Assembly: GCA_019059635.1 (NCBI GenBank)
Contig: JAGVRJ010000006.1
Span: 2,356,001-2,420,000, forward strand
Length of the DNA stretch: 64,000 bases
From: Proales similis
Lineage: Eukaryota > Rotifera > Eurotatoria > Ploima > Proalidae
Direction: 5' to 3'
Position 1 is the first letter of the stretch. Each line of letters begins with the position of its first letter. The position numbers and the translations under genes are program-made. Positions 60,714 to 64,000 of the stretch are shown in pieces. The notes under the pieces were generated by a model. It did no database searches. It had not been told where the DNA came from and saw nothing but the letters and a program-made list of their open reading frames with translations.

Positions 60714-61286
60714 ATGGATTCAATAAGAGAAACAACTGACATTACAGATTTAATGGAAGATGATCCAAGGATGGAGCTTTTCTCAGACATGCTGGAAAGC
60801 TCTAATCATCTTGAATCAACTTCACCAAACGTGAATGAAACAAGAGAGAGAGATGACGATTTTGATGAGTTTATAACCGATAGTGATACAAAAACTCCTG
60901 GTGAAATCCTCGAAGACTTCTGCATCAAACTTCAGGATATCAACACGACACTGCCTGACTCAGTGATAAACTTTTATATGAAAAAAGCAGGATTTATTGC
61001 TAGTGACTCCAAGCTTGTAAAACTCATATCAATCGCCTCCCAAAAATTCGTCTCAGAAATAGTCAATGACGTTATGCAACATAATCGATTGAAAAGCAAG
61101 TCAGTAAGCTCCAACGCTGGAGCTGCTTCAGGTACAACTTCTAGTTCAAACACTACAGCAGCTAGCTCAAATTCATCGAAAACTAAAGGAACAGCTACCC
61201 CTCCTGTTACTCTGACCCTTGAAGACTTGACCCAAGTTCTATCTGAATATGGTATTAATGTTAAAAAGCCATATTACTTCATGTAA
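60714..61286 (+). CDS. TAF10: TFIID/SAGA subunit TAF10
   Basis: TAF10 is a histone-fold subunit of TFIID and SAGA that pairs with TAF3, TAF8 or SUPT7L. Intronless, 190 residues. The N-terminus is acidic and disordered (DSIRETTDITDLMEDDP). Histone fold: EILEDFCIKLQDINTTLPDS, 'VINFYMKKAGF', SKLVKLISIASQKFVSEIVN and 'DVMQHNRLKSK'. A Ser/Thr/Ala-rich insertion (about 138-160) replaces the shorter basic loop of human TAF10. The end is LTLEDLTQVLSEYGINVKKP followed by YYFM, the invariant family C-terminus. An AATAAA at 61314-61319 follows. It is head-to-head with WDR70. Confidence 0.95.
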   Translation: MDSIRETTDITDLMEDDPRMELFSDMLESSNHLESTSPNVNETRERDDDFDEFITDSDTKTPGEILEDFCIKLQDINTTLPDSVINFYMKKAGFIASDSKLVKLISIASQKFVSEIVNDVMQHNRLKSKSVSSNAGAASGTTSSSNTTAASSNSSKTKGTATPPVTLTLEDLTQVLSEYGINVKKPYYFM

Positions 61287-61313
61287 AAGACTCAACTTGT
61301 TTGCTTGTAAACT

Positions 61314-61319
61314 AATAAA
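61314..61319 (+). terminator. Poly(A) signal of TAF10
   Basis: AATAAA lies 28 nt after the TAF10 stop codon. Confidence 0.5.
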
Positions 61320-61497
61320 TTCTCTGGGATTCTACTGAAATTAAAATAATTTGGTTATTTCACAATTTTTGTCAGATCTTGCATAATTTCATGTTTTTTT
61401 GGAATAAAGGCTTTCGCTTGTTCTGAAGGTTGAGATTAAATAGCAATTGATTGAAAAATTTTTCAAAACTAAAAGTTTATATCAAATCGGAGGAAAA

Positions 61498-62317
61498 ATG
61501 TCTACGTTGAACCACATAGGTGAATTCCAGATATCTACTTATGATTCAGAGAGTGAAAACTCTGGGGACTTGGTGCCGAGAAAAGAATCGTCTTTGAAAA
61601 TGGCCATTTGTTTTAATCACAGTCAACTCAAACAAACTTATTCCAAGGCCTATCCTTGGAGAGCACATTGAAAATTTAATAAGAAAGAAACATTTATTGA
61701 TCAACGAGAATTATATCATGACCTGCACACAAAATTCATTTCAAATAGAAAAAATGATTCAAAACCGGTTTCAAGGAGGCTACATAATGACTTGTATAAA
61801 TCAACTAAAAAGCTTTGAAAAAATAATTTTCAAAGAAGAAACCTTAAGGATCTTGACTACTGAAAATGCCGGAGGAACTTCAATAAAATCAGAAGCGCTT
61901 TCGTTTGAAATACTAAGAAGTTACTTCAACGCAAAACTAATTTATACTGAAATGGAAGTGCCGTATTACCCCAAAGGTGGTTCTATAACTGACTATGTCG
62001 TTTGCATGTTCGGAGAAAATATTGGCGTATCAGTAACTAGGGCTATGCGTTTTGCTAGTGATGATTTCAGTGATGAAGATGCCCGTAATTTAATCAAAAA
62101 AAAACTTAATGGAGTAATTCAATCAACAAAAAATTCACTCATTCTTTGGAAAAAACAAGTTTTGCACGTTTGGGTCTATCGGCAAAACAATATCAAGTCA
62201 CTTTTTAGAGCATGGAGACAACTAGAAAACAATTTGAAAAGAAATACCATATTGCTGGTAACCTATGCTCCAAACAGCCCTGAGATTTTCTATAGCAATC
62301 GAAAAAAAATCAAATGA
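61498..62317 (+). CDS. Orphan protein, possibly nuclease-like fold
   Basis: The main frame ends at 62317 and is open, without ATG, from about 61591. A separate short frame starts at ATG 61498 (MSTLNHIGEF). A GT donor at 61520 (after HI) and an AG at 61621 would join them in frame, giving about 240 residues: MSTLNHI, then VNSNKLIPRPILGEHIENLI. Conserved-looking core: AGGTSIKSEALSFEILRSYF, LIYTEMEVPYYPKGGSITDY and GVSVTRAMRF. Then ARNLIKKKLNGVIQST, KKQVLHVWVY and NTILLVTYAPNSPEIF. I recall similar proteins as uncharacterised in several eukaryotes but cannot name the family. The pattern E ... E ... TD ... strand resembles PD-(D/E)XK nucleases but lacks an obvious Lys. The first exon is the weakest part. 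Confidence 0.6.
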
Positions 62318-62705
62318 ATAACGATAGCCGGTTAATCAATAAAGTAAAAATAAAAAATTCATAATTAATCTTCCCAGGATGTCTTTGAATTTTTATGTCT
62401 AGACATAACGAGTCAGGCACGAATTAAAGAAAGTTCGGAGCATATTTTAGATGGATGCAGTCTATTAACCTAAATTTTGCTATGGGAGACGACTGAAGTT
62501 TAAATTCAATTTAAAAATAAAATCAATCAAAATTCTCATTTTTAAACATGTTTACATTTTTTGAATATTGTATGAAAAATTGGTAAACATTCCAAGGAAA
62601 ATCTCGTATAAATTTACAGCCAATTCAATTGAATGGTTTATTGTCTTGGTTAACCGGCCTCTTTTGATCTCTTGGCTATTAAGAATCAGGATTTTCCAAT
62701 GCAGA
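62318..62705. other. Intergenic
   Basis: About 0.39 kb, strongly AT-rich, lies between the orphan gene and the gene at the right edge. An AATAAAGTAA run near 62337 may be the poly(A) signal of the orphan gene. Nothing else was seen. Confidence 0.35.
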
Positions 62706-64000
62706 ATGAGTGTCAAAATGCAAACTTCTACGACCCAAGAACAATTTTGTCAAGGCCTCATCTCCACTTCGAGAAAAAAATCAACTTTATATCCTGAAAA
62801 AGCGGGAAAAAGTAATGAAAGAGTTACCAAGCCAAAGGTTATTATAGAAAAAAACTTTACACCGCCAAAACCGAAACTTATAAGCCAATCGAGGGATACT
62901 AATTCGAAAAATTTATCTGATGGTTCGAATATGTTTGAAAAACCCAAACCGCTAGATTGTCAACCTATGCCAAGAATAGTAGGTAGAAAACAAGATGCTT
63001 CAAATGTAACAAGCACTTTACAGAAAAGTCATCTCGATTTTGGATCTAAAAAAAATAAAGGGCTCCATTCGCTTCGGATAATAAGACGAGAACAGTCTAA
63101 TGAAACCCATGATCCATTTACTTTGAAATTTGGGCGCTCTTTATCACAAAGTACAATCAATAATATTCAGGATCGAAACACCAACCGAAAATCCTTATCA
63201 ATTAAGGATCGAAATCGAGTTAAAACCCCATTACTTGATGCTCTTAGTTGTTTGAACTGTTCTGAATTACACAAAAGTTGGGATACAATTTTGACTGAAT
63301 ATAAAACTTCAATTTATCTTGGGAAAAATTTAAAATCCGAAAATGTAAGGATCCAGCTAGTTGACCAAATTGATGGTGAGGAATCGAAAAAACTTCTAAT
63401 AACTTGTTATCACTTGGATCAAGTCGGTGATTCAAATTATTCAAATTCTGGAGAGTTCTCAAAACAACTTGATCTTCCAACGAATATCGATACACAAAGC
63501 ATCGATGCATATTTGAAGCGCGGAAAGCTTGTCATTAAATGCAAACTTAAAAATTCACATGTAGCAAATACTGATTCATATCGGTCGGAAGAATTCGAAA
63601 GACGAAGGGATTCATCAAATTCAAAACTCAGCTGTAAAATAAAGGAAATTTGTGACAGCTCTTCAGAGAAAGGTTCAGAAAATTATCTTGCTCAGTTAAA
63701 CATTTTCGACAATCCACTTTACAGTGATCGAGCCGACATAACGGCTTCAAGCCACTTTACAAAAATTAATCGAGAGAAAAAAACTAGTGAAATGAATAAA
63801 AACGAGGAATTGAATAAGAGACATTTGAAAAAGTCGGCCACAATCTCACACTTTGGAATTTTGGATTTCCAAAGTTACGAATCGATTTCAAAGAAAAATT
63901 CGGTCGAGACCAGCAGAATACTTTCTAAAACAGTACGATTTTCAGAACAGTCAAAGAATAATAAAATAAACCAGCAGAACAATTTTTTACCTGATTGCTA
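62706..64000 (+). CDS. Partial gene with alpha-crystallin/small-HSP-like segment, cut by window edge
   Basis: An open frame starts at ATG 62706 (MSVKMQTSTTQEQFCQGL) and is still open at 64000, giving at least 431 codons without a stop. The first 180 residues are Ser/Lys/Asn-rich and look disordered. A segment near 63340-63550 resembles an alpha-crystallin domain. It has LKSENVRIQLVDQI and KLLITCYHLDQV, then GEFSKQLDLPTNIDTQSI and DAYLKRGKLVIKCKL, matching the sHSP pattern of 'F.R.f.LP..id...i.A.l.dG.L.I'. After it the sequence is again low-complexity (about 63550-64000). Classical sHSPs are about 150-220 residues, so this is a large ACD-bearing protein. The start is the first ATG of the frame with a stop-free lead. 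The family is inferred from the pattern only. Confidence 0.6.
   Translation, partial: MSVKMQTSTTQEQFCQGLISTSRKKSTLYPEKAGKSNERVTKPKVIIEKNFTPPKPKLISQSRDTNSKNLSDGSNMFEKPKPLDCQPMPRIVGRKQDASNVTSTLQKSHLDFGSKKNKGLHSLRIIRREQSNETHDPFTLKFGRSLSQSTINNIQDRNTNRKSLSIKDRNRVKTPLLDALSCLNCSELHKSWDTILTEYKTSIYLGKNLKSENVRIQLVDQIDGEESKKLLITCYHLDQVGDSNYSNSGEFSKQLDLPTNIDTQSIDAYLKRGKLVIKCKLKNSHVANTDSYRSEEFERRRDSSNSKLSCKIKEICDSSSEKGSENYLAQLNIFDNPLYSDRADITASSHFTKINREKKTSEMNKNEELNKRHLKKSATISHFGILDFQSYESISKKNSVETSRILSKTVRFSEQSKNNKINQQNNFLPDC

Overview
The window is nuclear DNA from a small animal. Coding regions are tight, most introns are 45 to 70 nt with ordinary GT..AG ends, and many genes (at least eight) have no intron in their coding sequence. 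The lineage is inferred only from gene content. A thioester-less macroglobulin carrying an LDL-receptor class A module (Mcr type), a serotonin receptor closest by eye to insect 5-HT1, and a pangolin/TCF with a C-clamp together suggest an ecdysozoan, probably a compact-genome arthropod or relative. CFAP44 implies that the species still makes motile axonemes, most likely in sperm. I cannot name the species.

Layout. 0.4-14.2 kb (+): Mcr, CFAP44, and a protein with a weak OTU-like region. 14.3-18.9 kb (-): a one-zinc-finger small protein and a FAM135-family serine hydrolase. 19.9-22.0 kb (+): the DDX27/Drs1 helicase. 22.0-25.4 kb: a gene-poor stretch, followed by an intronless 5-HT1-like receptor (+) that meets SERINC (-) tail to tail. 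27.3-34.0 kb (-): SERINC, PIH1D1 and pangolin/TCF, then about 2.5 kb of noncoding upstream DNA. 36.5-41.5 kb: an intronless von Willebrand A protein with a Ro60-like layout (-), a tandem pair of four-helix membrane proteins (+), and a HAD-fold hydrolase (-). 42.2-42.4 kb: tRNA-Phe(GAA) and tRNA-Ser(CGA) on opposite strands. 44.2-50.9 kb (+): an SRPK kinase with a very long acidic tail, then a single-chain macro domain-RING-Deltex C-terminal protein. 51.0-54.5 kb (-): a secreted or anchored leucine-rich-repeat protein and threonine aldolase. 55.2-64.0 kb: beta-TrCP/Slimb (+), Rpn11/PSMD14 (-), WDR70 (-), TAF10 (+), an orphan protein (+), and a gene with an alpha-crystallin-like stretch that runs off the right edge.

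Most genes are unrelated housekeeping or developmental genes and there is no operon logic. Two thematic links may be coincidence: beta-TrCP, Rpn11 and the macro-Deltex protein all act in ubiquitin signalling, and beta-TrCP and pangolin both act in Wnt signalling. I saw no transposase, reverse transcriptase, viral gene, CRISPR array or rRNA. The most interesting items are the macro-RING-DTC fusion, the Ro60-like vWA protein, the tandem four-helix pair, the SRPK tail, the orphan at 61.5-62.3 kb, and the partial alpha-crystallin-like gene at the right edge. Exon joins were worked out by eye from reading frame, splice sites and family alignment; none has been checked against transcripts.
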